Assembly (NCBI GenBank): GCA_019456195.1
Contig: VRUK01000058.1
Location: 1 to 34,835, forward strand
DNA: 34,835 bases
DNA from: Planctomycetota bacterium
GTDB lineage: Bacteria > Planctomycetota > Phycisphaerae > Sedimentisphaerales > Anaerobacaceae
Reading direction: 5' to 3'
The number at the start of each line of letters is the position of its first letter. Position 1 is the stretch's first letter. The notes under the pieces are model-generated. The model searched no databases. It was not told the DNA's origin and saw only the letters and a program-made list of their open reading frames with translations. Made by a program: the position numbers and the translations under genes. Shown piece after piece: positions 17,301 through 26,248 of this stretch.

Positions 17301-19475
17301 ATGATTATGCTTCGAGGATTAAAAATTTTACTCTGGTCTTTTGGAATATTTATCTTTGTCTGGGCATTTTCTGTTCCTCGATTTCGTGATGCCGAGGGAT
17401 TTCTTGAGGGGACATTCTGCCTGCCGTTTTCTATCGGTATAGCCCTGATCATATTCGGATTGGGTATAGCCGGACGGTTTAGAAAATCTACTTCCTGGTT
17501 CGCACTGGCTCTTGTAGGGCAGGCTGCGGCATTGCAGATGATTGAAGCCGGGGCGCATGTCAGATACCAGCACTATAGATCTTTTTATAGCCTGCTGACA
17601 GAAATTCATCCGGTCCTTTTAATTATATTTACATTACAAACCGCACTTGTGGTGGCAGGTCTGAGAACTCGTCGGTTAACCATTCAAAGCTGGCTTGGTC
17701 GTAACTTCAAAGTTTGGCACCTTTTAGGCATTGGGCTGGTCTTTTTCCTTTCAAGTGCAACAGTTTCAAAGAGTATATCCAAATATATAACTGAGCTCTT
17801 TTTTGCCACCTTTGTGCAGGCCGTGAATTTGGGAAATTTAGTATTGGTAGTGTGGGTCCTTCCTGATGGAGTACTGGTTTCCTGGAAGCAAAGATTTGGA
17901 AAATTCTTCAGTGAACCTGCAAAGAAGAACACAGGAGAATCAGCAAGCGTGGATCGATTTGCTATAGTGGCAGCTTTTTGGGTGATAGTGTTGGCAGTTG
18001 TTTTGAGCTTGTTTACCTATCAACGGCATCCGCACGTTCCTGATGAGGTTATGTATTTATATCAAGCCCGTTATCTGGCAAATGGGGATCTGACGGTGCC
18101 TGCCCCTCCTGTTCCGGAAGCCTTTAGCTTTTATATGATACCACACGAATCGCACAGATGGTATTCCATATTCTCCCCAGGGTGGCCTGCAGTGTTGGCA
18201 CTTGGCGTTCTTCTCGGAGTGCCCTGGCTCGTTAATCCCGTTTTTGCGGGACTGAACATATTGCTTACTTACCTCTTATTTCAGGAGATTTCCAATCGCT
18301 TTACTGCACGTATTGGGGTGTTGTTGTTGTGCATCTCGCCCTGGTTCATTTTTATGTCCATGAGCTTCATGAGTCATACTTTTACCCTTACATGTGCTCT
18401 GGCCGCTGCGGTTGCGATAAGCCGAGCCAGAAGGAGCGGCAAAACAGTGTGGGGATTATTGGGTGGAATCGCGACCGGTATGGTGAGTTTAATCAGGCCG
18501 CTGGATGGTCTGATCGTAGCGGGAATTCTTGGACTTTGGGCAATTGGTGTTGGCGGGCGAAGATTGAAGACCTCTTCTATTCTGGCGTTTGTCATTGGTA
18601 CCATTGTGGTTGGAGCTGTTATACTTCCCTATAACATGCAAATCACAGGCGATCCGACCATTTTTCCTCTTACGTCCTATTATGAAGAATATTTTGGTCC
18701 CAATGCAAATGCGTTCGGCTTTGGTCCTGGTCGCGGACTTGGTTGGGCTATCGATCCATTTCCCGGCCATGGTGCGATCGATGCGCTGATCAATACCAAC
18801 CTTAATATCTTCTCGATAAATATTGAATTGTTTGGTTGGAGCACAGGTTCTCTGTTCATTGTTGCACTGCTCTTTTTTTCGAGATCAATGCGAAGAGGCG
18901 ACTATCTGATTATCGTTATGATAGTTATCATCTCAGCGATTTATAGCCTGTATTGGTTCAGTGGAGGACCTGATTTTGGGGCGAGATATTGGTACTTGAT
19001 GCTCATTCCGTTATTAGGTCTTACGGTCAGGGCTGTTCAGATGCTTCAGGAAAAGTTTGAAACAGGGCAGAGCGGCTCAACCATTAATGCCACACGTGTA
19101 ATTGTGGCAGTCCTGGCTTTGAGTATGCTGACTGTCATTAATTTTATTCCATGGCGGGCTATAGACAAATATCACCACTACCGTGGGATGCGGCCGGATA
19201 TAAGGTACCTGGCCGAAAGATATGAATTTGGGAAAAGCCTCGTACTGATTCGGGGCGATTATCCGGATTATCAATCAGCTTGGGCATATAATCCGTTAGA
19301 TCCTAAAGCAGATGCTCCAATTTATGCCTGGGATCTAAATCTGGATGTAAGGACTCAACTTCTTAAAGCATATCCAGAGAGGCCGGTTTGGATTATAAAC
19401 GGCCCATCTATAACCAATGCCAATTTTAAAGTGGATAAAGGACCAATATCCGCTAATGAGCTTATGGCAAAATAA
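17301..19475 (+). CDS. GT-C-like membrane glycosyltransferase, tandem paralogue B
   Basis: A 724-residue paralogue of the preceding gene, 66 nt downstream. It has the same order: N-terminal module of about six helices, linker, HPHVPDEVMY with D248/E249, many helices, and a soluble C-terminal region beginning KYHHYRGMRPDIR. Conserved blocks shared by both include FVWAFS.PRFR, LQMIEAG, ELFFA.FVQAVNLGN, GVPWLVNP, SHTFTLTCAL or its GHTFTLTCAL variant, and SGGPDFGARYW. The linker (about 195-218) and the loop near 275-290 diverge most, which could alter substrate choice after duplication. Two Met codons open the frame (MIM) and the Shine-Dalgarno sequence is weak. Likely uses polyprenyl-phosphate sugars; no acceptor can be named. 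Confidence 0.7.
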   Translation: MIMLRGLKILLWSFGIFIFVWAFSVPRFRDAEGFLEGTFCLPFSIGIALIIFGLGIAGRFRKSTSWFALALVGQAAALQMIEAGAHVRYQHYRSFYSLLTEIHPVLLIIFTLQTALVVAGLRTRRLTIQSWLGRNFKVWHLLGIGLVFFLSSATVSKSISKYITELFFATFVQAVNLGNLVLVVWVLPDGVLVSWKQRFGKFFSEPAKKNTGESASVDRFAIVAAFWVIVLAVVLSLFTYQRHPHVPDEVMYLYQARYLANGDLTVPAPPVPEAFSFYMIPHESHRWYSIFSPGWPAVLALGVLLGVPWLVNPVFAGLNILLTYLLFQEISNRFTARIGVLLLCISPWFIFMSMSFMSHTFTLTCALAAAVAISRARRSGKTVWGLLGGIATGMVSLIRPLDGLIVAGILGLWAIGVGGRRLKTSSILAFVIGTIVVGAVILPYNMQITGDPTIFPLTSYYEEYFGPNANAFGFGPGRGLGWAIDPFPGHGAIDALINTNLNIFSINIELFGWSTGSLFIVALLFFSRSMRRGDYLIIVMIVIISAIYSLYWFSGGPDFGARYWYLMLIPLLGLTVRAVQMLQEKFETGQSGSTINATRVIVAVLALSMLTVINFIPWRAIDKYHHYRGMRPDIRYLAERYEFGKSLVLIRGDYPDYQSAWAYNPLDPKADAPIYAWDLNLDVRTQLLKAYPERPVWIINGPSITNANFKVDKGPISANELMAK

Positions 19476-19517
19476 CATATAATCCAGCAAATCTAAATTT
19501 GAAAGATATAAACGAGT

Positions 19518-21038
19518 ATGAACTTGCAGAAGCCTAAATGGTTGCTCCCGTCTAATACGGAAGAAACTTCGTTATCTTCAACCATGCAGCGTATTTTTCC
19601 AATATTGGCGATTACAGCCTTTGGTTTGATTCTTCGACTGGTTAAAGTTGACTCAAGTTTCTGGTATGACGAAGGTTTTACTGGATATCTGACCAGGCAT
19701 TCCTTTGGAGATGTGCTGAACTTTACAACCAAAGAAGATATTCAATCTCCGTTGTACTACCTTATAGTTTGGTTCTGGGCACAAATCTTCCCAACAGACT
19801 GGGGCATACGCCTTTTTTCTGTGATGATAGGAATTATTTCCATTCCTCTCCTTTTTAGTCTGACCAGTAAACTCTTCAATCGCCAGGTTGGTCTGCTCGC
19901 TTCTGTTTTCCTGGCCTTATCACCCTTTCACTTGAATTATTCGATAGAAGCTCGTCCTTACTCACTTTATATATTGTTGAGCATCGCCGCTCTTTGGTTT
20001 GTGGTCAAAGCACTTGAATCAAACAAGCACTGGAACCGGTGGTGGCTGTGCTACTCATTTACGGCAACTTTGATGCTCTATACTCACCATATCGGGGCGA
20101 TAGCTTTTATGGGGATGGTTGTATTTCATTTTTGCCTGATATGGCCCATAAACCGTATTCGTTTCTACCAATGGATTGGGTTCAACATACTTCCTGTTAT
20201 ACTTTTTTTACCTTGGATTCCTGTTGTCTTACCTCAGATGAAGATGTCTGAGGATTTGTTAGTTTGGATCCCCAAAATAAATCCGACCTCTTTTCTGAAG
20301 ATGATGCTAAGGTATATTTACTATATTCCGCATGATCGTCCGAATCTAATTGTTATTGCGTTGTGGATTATGCCGCATCTGTTGCTTTTGAGTTTGGCGA
20401 TGTTGATTTCCGAATCGGCTTATAGAAAAAGAGTAATTGCTGTAACAGCCTTCGCTGCTGTTCCTATCGCTGTTATTACGGTTTATAGCTATATTGTTCG
20501 ACCGATTTTTGTTACCCGCTATTTATCCTCCGTAGTGATTACACTAATGATTCTCCCGGCGATTCCTGTTGTATTACTGAAAAAGACCCGTTGGCATAAT
20601 GCAATTAGCTTCATCACTGTCTTAGCACTGATACTTTCTTTCGCAAATTGTTTGAACTATATCAAACAGCCAAGGACGGTAAACTGGCGAGGTGCGGCCT
20701 TCGAGATTAAGCGAAATATGCAGGATGACGATGTTGTTCTGGTAATGCCGCAAGGCGCTATGTATGTTTTCAATTTCTATTTTCAGGACAACGAGGGTAC
20801 TAAGGTGATGACAATAAATAAGCCGGCGGATATAGACTCTCTCGGCCTTGAATTTCTTAAAGGCCGCCGCAGGTTATGGATCATTCGAAATCAGGTATTA
20901 AATGGAGATGCAACACTCAAGGTAGCTAATTGGTTTGATCAGAAGTATAACATAATCATGCGGGATAACCAATTCAAATGGCTTGATATTATCCTGGTAA
21001 ATCTGGTGCCCAAACCCGAGCCCACTATAAATGAATGA
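19518..21038 (+). CDS. GT39/PMT_2-like membrane glycosyltransferase
   Basis: A 506-residue integral membrane protein with the classic signature of bacterial GT39-like enzymes: SSFWYDEGFTGY, with D51/E52 in the first extracytoplasmic loop, QSPLYYLIVWFW in the second helix region, and EARPYSLYILLS after helix 4. About 10-11 helices are followed by a soluble C-terminal domain of about 120 residues. Enzymes of this family transfer a sugar from polyprenyl phosphate to a protein, lipid or glycan outside the cytoplasm. It follows the tandem pair by 42 nt and probably belongs to the same transcript. The start at 19518 has only a weak Shine-Dalgarno sequence; an internal Met at residue 23, just before the first helix, is an alternative. 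Confidence 0.8.
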   Translation: MNLQKPKWLLPSNTEETSLSSTMQRIFPILAITAFGLILRLVKVDSSFWYDEGFTGYLTRHSFGDVLNFTTKEDIQSPLYYLIVWFWAQIFPTDWGIRLFSVMIGIISIPLLFSLTSKLFNRQVGLLASVFLALSPFHLNYSIEARPYSLYILLSIAALWFVVKALESNKHWNRWWLCYSFTATLMLYTHHIGAIAFMGMVVFHFCLIWPINRIRFYQWIGFNILPVILFLPWIPVVLPQMKMSEDLLVWIPKINPTSFLKMMLRYIYYIPHDRPNLIVIALWIMPHLLLLSLAMLISESAYRKRVIAVTAFAAVPIAVITVYSYIVRPIFVTRYLSSVVITLMILPAIPVVLLKKTRWHNAISFITVLALILSFANCLNYIKQPRTVNWRGAAFEIKRNMQDDDVVLVMPQGAMYVFNFYFQDNEGTKVMTINKPADIDSLGLEFLKGRRRLWIIRNQVLNGDATLKVANWFDQKYNIIMRDNQFKWLDIILVNLVPKPEPTINE

Positions 21039-21099
21039 AAGACTACCGCATGAGATGGGGAAGGGAAATCCCGGATTATATCACTTTAATATCATTATG

Positions 21100-21117
21100 A
21101 TATAGCTAAAGCTATAT
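21100..21117. repeat. AT-rich perfect inverted repeat between GT39-like and SDR genes
   Basis: ATATAGCT, two As, then AGCTATAT form an 8-bp perfect hairpin in the 214-nt gap 21039-21252. No T-run follows directly, so a terminator role is doubtful. The same gap has a TTGACA at 21208-21213, but no good -10 at normal distance. Confidence 0.45.
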
Positions 21118-21252
21118 TCTTTGTTTACCGATACTTATGGTATTGAAGGATTGATTTGGGTACTGGTACATATTTAATGTTTTTGATTGACTGATGATTA
21201 TTGTTTTTTGACAATAGCAACATTATTCCGAACTTAATGGATATATAACACT

Positions 21253-22167
21253 ATGAATCGAGCCCTTTTTATTACCGGTTCAAGCGGATTTATCGGCAAA
21301 CACCTCATGCCGCGGCTGCCCTTGAATCAATATGAAAATATATACTGTTTGAACCGTAACCAGACTGAGCTAACTAAGGAATTCTCCCAACATGAGAACT
21401 TCCATTTTATACAGGGAAACTTGCTTGAACCTGCCGCTTATGAGCGACAACTTGCCACTTCAGACACAGTTATTCACCTGGCTGCGGTAACCGGCAAGGC
21501 CAAACGGAATGAGTACTTTGCCGTTAATACAGATGGTACAGCAAAGCTTGTCGAGAAATGCAAAGAACTCGGCGTCAAACAGTTCCTGCACACAAGCACG
21601 ATTGCCGTGAAGTACGCCAATGTCAAATACTACTACTATGCACAATCGAAACAACTTGCTGAAGAGATTGTGCGAGACAGTGGGCTGACATATACTATCA
21701 TCCGTCCTACAATCGTTCTGGCTGAGGATGCATCTATATGGCAATCACTTCGAGATATGGCTTCCAAGTCGGTGATTATGATTCCCGGTAAAGGACTTGT
21801 AAAGATTCAACCCATCTATCTTGATGACTTAATAGATTGTATTTTGTATATTTTGACAGAGCAATTGTTTGAAAATAAAGCGCTGGATCTTGGCGGTCCC
21901 GACGTCCTCACGTTCGAATCGTTCTTGCGTCAGATTCACAGAGGAGCCAGCCAGAAGGAGCCTCGAGTAGTTCATCTTCCGTTGGGTCTGATGCGCGGTT
22001 GTCTTGGTTTTCTGGAGAAGTATGTGTGTTCCTGCCCGCCTGTCACTGCCGGTCAGTTATCAGCGTTTGGTAATGACGGGCTGGCGGATGACAATGGTGT
22101 CACTGACCACCATCGTGACCAAATGAAAGGTATTGAAGATATAATCAGGTTATTAATTGATGAATGA
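21253..22167 (+). CDS. NAD(P)-dependent epimerase/dehydratase-like SDR
   Basis: A 304-residue extended or atypical SDR. The dinucleotide-binding motif TGSSGFIG is at 8-15, HLAAVTG at 75-81 is the usual strand-4 motif, and Y129/K133 in YYYYAQSK form the YxxxK pair. PIYLDDLID near residue 190 is typical of NDP-sugar epimerases and of hydroxysteroid-dehydrogenase-like SDRs. The C-terminal 50 residues resemble no domain I know. It heads a unit with a small membrane protein (8-nt overlap) and a GMC oxidoreductase, which suggests one redox modification carried out by several proteins. The substrate could be a nucleotide sugar or a lipid-linked intermediate. Confidence 0.8.
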   Translation: MNRALFITGSSGFIGKHLMPRLPLNQYENIYCLNRNQTELTKEFSQHENFHFIQGNLLEPAAYERQLATSDTVIHLAAVTGKAKRNEYFAVNTDGTAKLVEKCKELGVKQFLHTSTIAVKYANVKYYYYAQSKQLAEEIVRDSGLTYTIIRPTIVLAEDASIWQSLRDMASKSVIMIPGKGLVKIQPIYLDDLIDCILYILTEQLFENKALDLGGPDVLTFESFLRQIHRGASQKEPRVVHLPLGLMRGCLGFLEKYVCSCPPVTAGQLSAFGNDGLADDNGVTDHHRDQMKGIEDIIRLLIDE

Positions 22168-22636
22168 CCAATCATTTGCTAACGATACTGTCCTGGACGC
22201 CGAATGCAGTGTGTTTTGTGCTTACCTCGTGGGCCAGGAACCTACTGAATATATTCGCCGGCGATATTGCGAAGCGCATCACAGAACTGACCTGATTCAT
22301 CAGGACCCTTCGGACTCGTTTGACCGTTTTATCATCCGCTTCGGGCAGCGGGGGATTTTATGCACACGGATGGCTGACGTTTACACTCGCTGGTTCTTTC
22401 GACGGTCGGCGCTTCGTTCCAAACTGCTTCTTTTGATGGCGATTCTGGAGTGTTCAAGATCTACTTATAGTCTTTTCGAGGCGAACCAGTCTCAAAGTAA
22501 AACACGATTCTGGTTCGGTCTGATGGTTCAGGGAATTCGTTGGGTCTTGTGCTTAATAGCATCATTTGTATTCTTCTCGCTCTCTTATGTCGTTGTCAAG
22601 TGTGGTGATATAACTGGAAAAACTTCGAGGGTATAG
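22160..22636 (+). CDS. Small membrane-anchored protein of unknown function
   Basis: A 158-residue protein I do not recognise. The N-terminal 80 residues are soluble and rich in charged and aromatic residues (EYIRRRYCEAHHRT, DRFIIRFGQRG). The segment around 83-96 is basic and hydrophobic, and one clear membrane helix lies near 124-147 (WVLCLIASFVFFSLSYVVV). ATG 22160 overlaps the upstream stop by 8 nt (ATGAATGA), with a TTG one codon earlier. Its stop is 5 nt before the GMC oxidoreductase start. The context suggests a membrane anchor or partner for the flanking oxidoreductases. It does not visibly resemble the Tat-exported gluconate dehydrogenase subunit 3 that partners some GMC enzymes. Confidence 0.7.
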   Translation: MNDQSFANDTVLDAECSVFCAYLVGQEPTEYIRRRYCEAHHRTDLIHQDPSDSFDRFIIRFGQRGILCTRMADVYTRWFFRRSALRSKLLLLMAILECSRSTYSLFEANQSQSKTRFWFGLMVQGIRWVLCLIASFVFFSLSYVVVKCGDITGKTSRV

Positions 22637-22641
22637 TATCG

Positions 22642-24249
22642 ATGGACAAAAATATAGTCGTTGGTTCCGGTGCGAGCGGTGTTCATTTTGCGCTTACTGC
22701 TTTGAAGAAGGGATGTCCCGTCCTCATGCTGGACATAGGGCGTGAGAAACCTCTTCCCCTTTTACCTGAAGCCGATTTGGGCTCACTTAAACAAGAATTA
22801 GACGACCCAGTCCGCTATTTGCTCGGTCCGAATTATGAATCGGTGACCTTAGGAGATTCACAATCCGATTTCTACTCGTTTCCGCCGAGCAAACGTTACG
22901 TGTTCCAGCAGCCTCGGAAAATGAAATTCAGGAACAGTGGTTTTGAGCCGGTGTTGTCTTTTGCAAGGGGAGGCTTAGGCGAGGCGTGGACGGGTGGAGT
23001 ATATCCCTTTAATGATGAGGAATTTGCAGATTACCCATTTGGATACAAGGATATCGAGCCCTTCTACGAAGAGGTCGCCGAGCGAATTGGCATTGGAGGA
23101 GAAAGTGATGATTTGGCACGGTTCATTCCTGTTCATAAACATATGATGCAGCCTTTGCGTTTGGATACGCATTCTCAGGAATTGCTAAATGCTTATGCAC
23201 GCCATAAAAGTACCCTTGTACGAAAATACAAGTGCTACCTGGGTCGCTCGCGGGTAGCTGTGCTTAGTGAGGACAGATGTGACCGCTCAAAATGCGATTA
23301 TACAGGACGTTGTATCTGGGGTTGTCCAGGAGGTGCTTTCTACACTCCATCGCTTACCTTGGCAGAGTGCATGAAGTTTCCGAACTTCACCTATGTTCCT
23401 CAAATGCATGTGAGCCACTTTAAATGTGATGGTTCAGGCCGAGTTAAGAGCGTGACCGCACATCCGATTGATGGTGGTGCACTCGAAGAGTTCCCGGTGG
23501 ACAAGCTGGTCTTGGCGGCCGGTCCTATTTGTACGGCCGAGATATTCCTGGAGTCAATACACAGGGACACTGGTGAGATAGCAGAACTCCATGGCCTAAT
23601 GGACAACAGGCAAATCCTCGTCCCGTTTGTCAATCTCAAGATGATCGGCAAGGCGTATGATCCTGAAACTTATCAATTCCATCTGCTGGCGATGGGCTTG
23701 GAGGGGGACAATCCAAAGGATTATGTGCATGGACAGATAACATGTCTGACAACCGCTCTGGTACATCCGATAGTTCAGAAGATCCCGTTGGACCTGCGGA
23801 CTGCAATTGACTTTTTCCGGAATACACGCTCGGGAATGGGAATCCTAAATCTCAATTTTGCTGATACGAGACGCCAGGGTAATATGATTACGTTGGAAAA
23901 AGACTGTAATGGACAGACATCGCTCGTAATAGAGTACACAGCTCTACCTGAAGAGAACCGGGAAATGCGGCATGCTTTTCGACGTGCTAAGAAAGCACTG
24001 TTTCGGCTTGGAGGCATCGTGCCCCCAGGTACATTTAGGGTGCGGGCCAAGGGTGAAAGCGTTCATTATGCTGGCACGATGCCCATGTCAAAGAAAAATG
24101 GCAAATACACCACTTCCGAATATTGCCAAAGCCACGATTTTAAAAATTTGTATATTGTGGACGGTTCCACCTTTCCCTTCCTCCCTGCCAAGAACATCAC
24201 GTTCACATTAATGGCCAATGCAGTTCGGGTGGCTGAAGCTGCATTTTAA
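22642..24249 (+). CDS. GMC-family FAD-dependent oxidoreductase
   Basis: A 535-residue flavoprotein. The FAD-binding GSGASG (G8, G10, G13) opens the protein directly, without a signal peptide. ARGGLGEAW near 108-116 fits the second FAD-contact region. A cysteine cluster C213, C218, C224, C228 leads into WGCPGGAFYTP, similar to the Cys-rich segment of alcohol-oxidase-like GMC members. The C-terminal GMC domain has HYAGTMPM (H476) and PAKNITFT (N519) at the places of the active-site His and His/Asn pair. It would oxidise an alcohol, perhaps a sugar or long-chain hydroxyl, and pass electrons onward. GAGGG lies 10 nt before the ATG. Cytosolic or membrane-associated through its small neighbour (inference). 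Confidence 0.85.
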   Translation: MDKNIVVGSGASGVHFALTALKKGCPVLMLDIGREKPLPLLPEADLGSLKQELDDPVRYLLGPNYESVTLGDSQSDFYSFPPSKRYVFQQPRKMKFRNSGFEPVLSFARGGLGEAWTGGVYPFNDEEFADYPFGYKDIEPFYEEVAERIGIGGESDDLARFIPVHKHMMQPLRLDTHSQELLNAYARHKSTLVRKYKCYLGRSRVAVLSEDRCDRSKCDYTGRCIWGCPGGAFYTPSLTLAECMKFPNFTYVPQMHVSHFKCDGSGRVKSVTAHPIDGGALEEFPVDKLVLAAGPICTAEIFLESIHRDTGEIAELHGLMDNRQILVPFVNLKMIGKAYDPETYQFHLLAMGLEGDNPKDYVHGQITCLTTALVHPIVQKIPLDLRTAIDFFRNTRSGMGILNLNFADTRRQGNMITLEKDCNGQTSLVIEYTALPEENREMRHAFRRAKKALFRLGGIVPPGTFRVRAKGESVHYAGTMPMSKKNGKYTTSEYCQSHDFKNLYIVDGSTFPFLPAKNITFTLMANAVRVAEAAF

Positions 24250-24538
24250 GCTGTTGATAGCGAAAGGCTGGCACGCCTGAGGCACGCTGGTCAAAAGATC
24301 ACCTGCGAATGACAAAATTCGCTAATTCGCTCAAATGAAGAAAACGCCACTCACGGTGGGCCATCAACTGAGCAAAATTCTCTCCTTCCGAACCATGAGC
24401 CTCATTCCATGGTTACCTGCCTGTCGGTATAGCATCATCTTTTGAATCCAGAGGTTGGGCTATACGCTTAAGTGCTGTTTGAGGCAAGGATGATTTGGTT
24501 TCTGTCCCTCGCACCCGCCCTGACCTTTGGGCAGGTTC
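24250..24538. other. Convergent intergenic region, no gene seen
   Basis: These 289 nt separate the end of the + strand cluster from a minus-strand gene. No coding region is convincing. Near 24510-24535 CCGCCC and GGGCAGG can pair across TGACCTTT, a GC-rich hairpin just beyond the minus-strand gene. It lacks a T-run on either strand and is only a weak terminator candidate. Confidence 0.4.
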
Positions 24539-26248
24539 TTAGCGCTGGATGGGCTTGACTCGGTAGCGCGCGCCTTCCCCCAGCGAGAATAGGGGCATAT
24601 CTACTTCATCCACTTGCTCTATCGGAACAAGAAACCGGTAAACGTCTATGATGTTATCTTCCATGTTAGTCGTTTGAGTTTTTTGTATCTGGAAAGACTT
24701 GACCAGCTCAAACTGCGGTCCTTTAACCGCCTCACGCAGGTGCTGAGAGGCCTTGATTCGCGTGGAGTCGGCACCTCTCATAATTGCCAGCCATCGGCAC
24801 CCCCCTTGCTTTTGCAGCACTTCGACTGCGTCCTGAGGCGATGAAATGAATTCATGTGTCTGGTTCCACGATCCTTCTGCGTAGAGCAGTTTCCTGCTGA
24901 GTACGACTCGGCGGTGGTATTCAGGGTCTCCGGCTTGAACTTGAAAAGTGAAGTTGGCATAGTGTTTGCCGCAGTAGAAAATCGGCTCATCGGGAGCGAC
25001 CTTTTCAAAGAACTCGACTACTTCCTTGATCCCTTTAATGGACATTATCGGGACTCTTGACGCCAGCCATGCTTGGCTGGCAAAGAGCATCAAAATAGCT
25101 GCTACTGTGATTAATCGCCCAAGTTGATGTTGCAGTCTCATTAACTTGCCGAGCCAATGGGTTGCGCAAAGCAGGGCGATGATGCAGAAGCAGACAACCG
25201 GCGCAGACAGAAGCAGTATATACCGACCCTCTCTGGCCCCAACGTATGTAAAGACCACGAAGCAGACGCATACCCAGATCAGGAGAATGATCGTTTCGTG
25301 CCGCCAGCGTTTGCTAATAACTCCGCTGATAATCCCAAATGCAGCTATGAGCAGCAGATGTGGGCTAAAGAGTTCCGGTAGTCGTCTGAAATAGTACTGC
25401 CAATGCCAGTTTTGAACTCTCAAGGTATCGTGGCTGTTGCGTACAGCCCATCCGACGCGGGTCATCTCCCACTTCACCACAACGATCGACCATGGTAACA
25501 AAGCAATGGCAGACAGCAAGACCACGATTAATGTCCTTCGATTCCATAACAGATCCCAGCGACGCTTGGCGATAATCCATGCGAGAATGACAAACACCAG
25601 CACGCCGCTCATCATGTACGTGAGGATAGCCAGCACGCTTAGCGCCGCTCCTATATACAGTTGCCGCCACATCGGCGAAGCTGGTGGCGATTCAAGCCAT
25701 CGTCGCACATGATACAAAGCTGCTATACTCAACGCAAGCGCGGGGATATTCAGCATGATGGCATGAGACCACAGAACCACCCCGGGCAAGAGAAGAAGTA
25801 GCGCCCCGGCCCAACCGGCGTCTCCCGAAATCCATCTGCGACACCAGGCCGACGTGTAGAGGGCCGCCATCAGTGCGAATCCAAGCACAAGGCCTTTGGC
25901 AATATAGGGTGATGGAACGAAAGCTCCGAAAAAAATTGCCTCCAGGAGATAAAATACCGGGGGATAGGACGTAGGAGCGATTACCGGGTAGCGCGCGTAG
26001 TAGCTGAGTGCATAATCCTTGGGATCAAGTGACAAGCTTAGCAGGAAGTCTTTCCAGAACAGCCCATTGGCCGCGTGTCGCGGCGCATCACCGTACCAAA
26101 GTCCGTTGTTGTCCCAATGTAGCCAGCATAGGAAGAGCCAGGCTGCAAATACCAACAGAACTTGGGGTGAAATCCAGGTTTGTTCCCTGACCTCGGACAT
26201 CTCCCTGCATAACATTTCCTGATTCAGGTCCGCCAACAAAGTCACCAA
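24539..26248 (-). CDS. GT39/ArnT-like membrane glycosyltransferase
   Basis: A 569-residue polytopic protein with about 11-12 helices and a soluble C-terminal domain of about 150 residues. GLWYGDAPRHAAN with D54 in the first extracytoplasmic loop matches the catalytic Asp region of PMT/ArnT-like enzymes (compare DEARYA), and APTSYPPVFYLLE follows before helix 2. It likely transfers a sugar from polyprenyl phosphate in the periplasm. The start is uncertain: GTG at 26248 gives the longest form, and Met codons at residues 12 and 17 are alternatives. None has a well-spaced Shine-Dalgarno sequence. The gene is visibly GC-richer than the cluster it faces and runs opposite to it, so it may have a separate history. 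Confidence 0.75.
   Translation of the reverse strand: MVTLLADLNQEMLCREMSEVREQTWISPQVLLVFAAWLFLCWLHWDNNGLWYGDAPRHAANGLFWKDFLLSLSLDPKDYALSYYARYPVIAPTSYPPVFYLLEAIFFGAFVPSPYIAKGLVLGFALMAALYTSAWCRRWISGDAGWAGALLLLLPGVVLWSHAIMLNIPALALSIAALYHVRRWLESPPASPMWRQLYIGAALSVLAILTYMMSGVLVFVILAWIIAKRRWDLLWNRRTLIVVLLSAIALLPWSIVVVKWEMTRVGWAVRNSHDTLRVQNWHWQYYFRRLPELFSPHLLLIAAFGIISGVISKRWRHETIILLIWVCVCFVVFTYVGAREGRYILLLSAPVVCFCIIALLCATHWLGKLMRLQHQLGRLITVAAILMLFASQAWLASRVPIMSIKGIKEVVEFFEKVAPDEPIFYCGKHYANFTFQVQAGDPEYHRRVVLSRKLLYAEGSWNQTHEFISSPQDAVEVLQKQGGCRWLAIMRGADSTRIKASQHLREAVKGPQFELVKSFQIQKTQTTNMEDNIIDVYRFLVPIEQVDEVDMPLFSLGEGARYRVKPIQR

Noticed and set aside
24510..24535. Rho-independent terminator for the minus-strand GT39-like gene
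   Set aside because: The GC-rich pairing is present, but there is no T-run on either strand.
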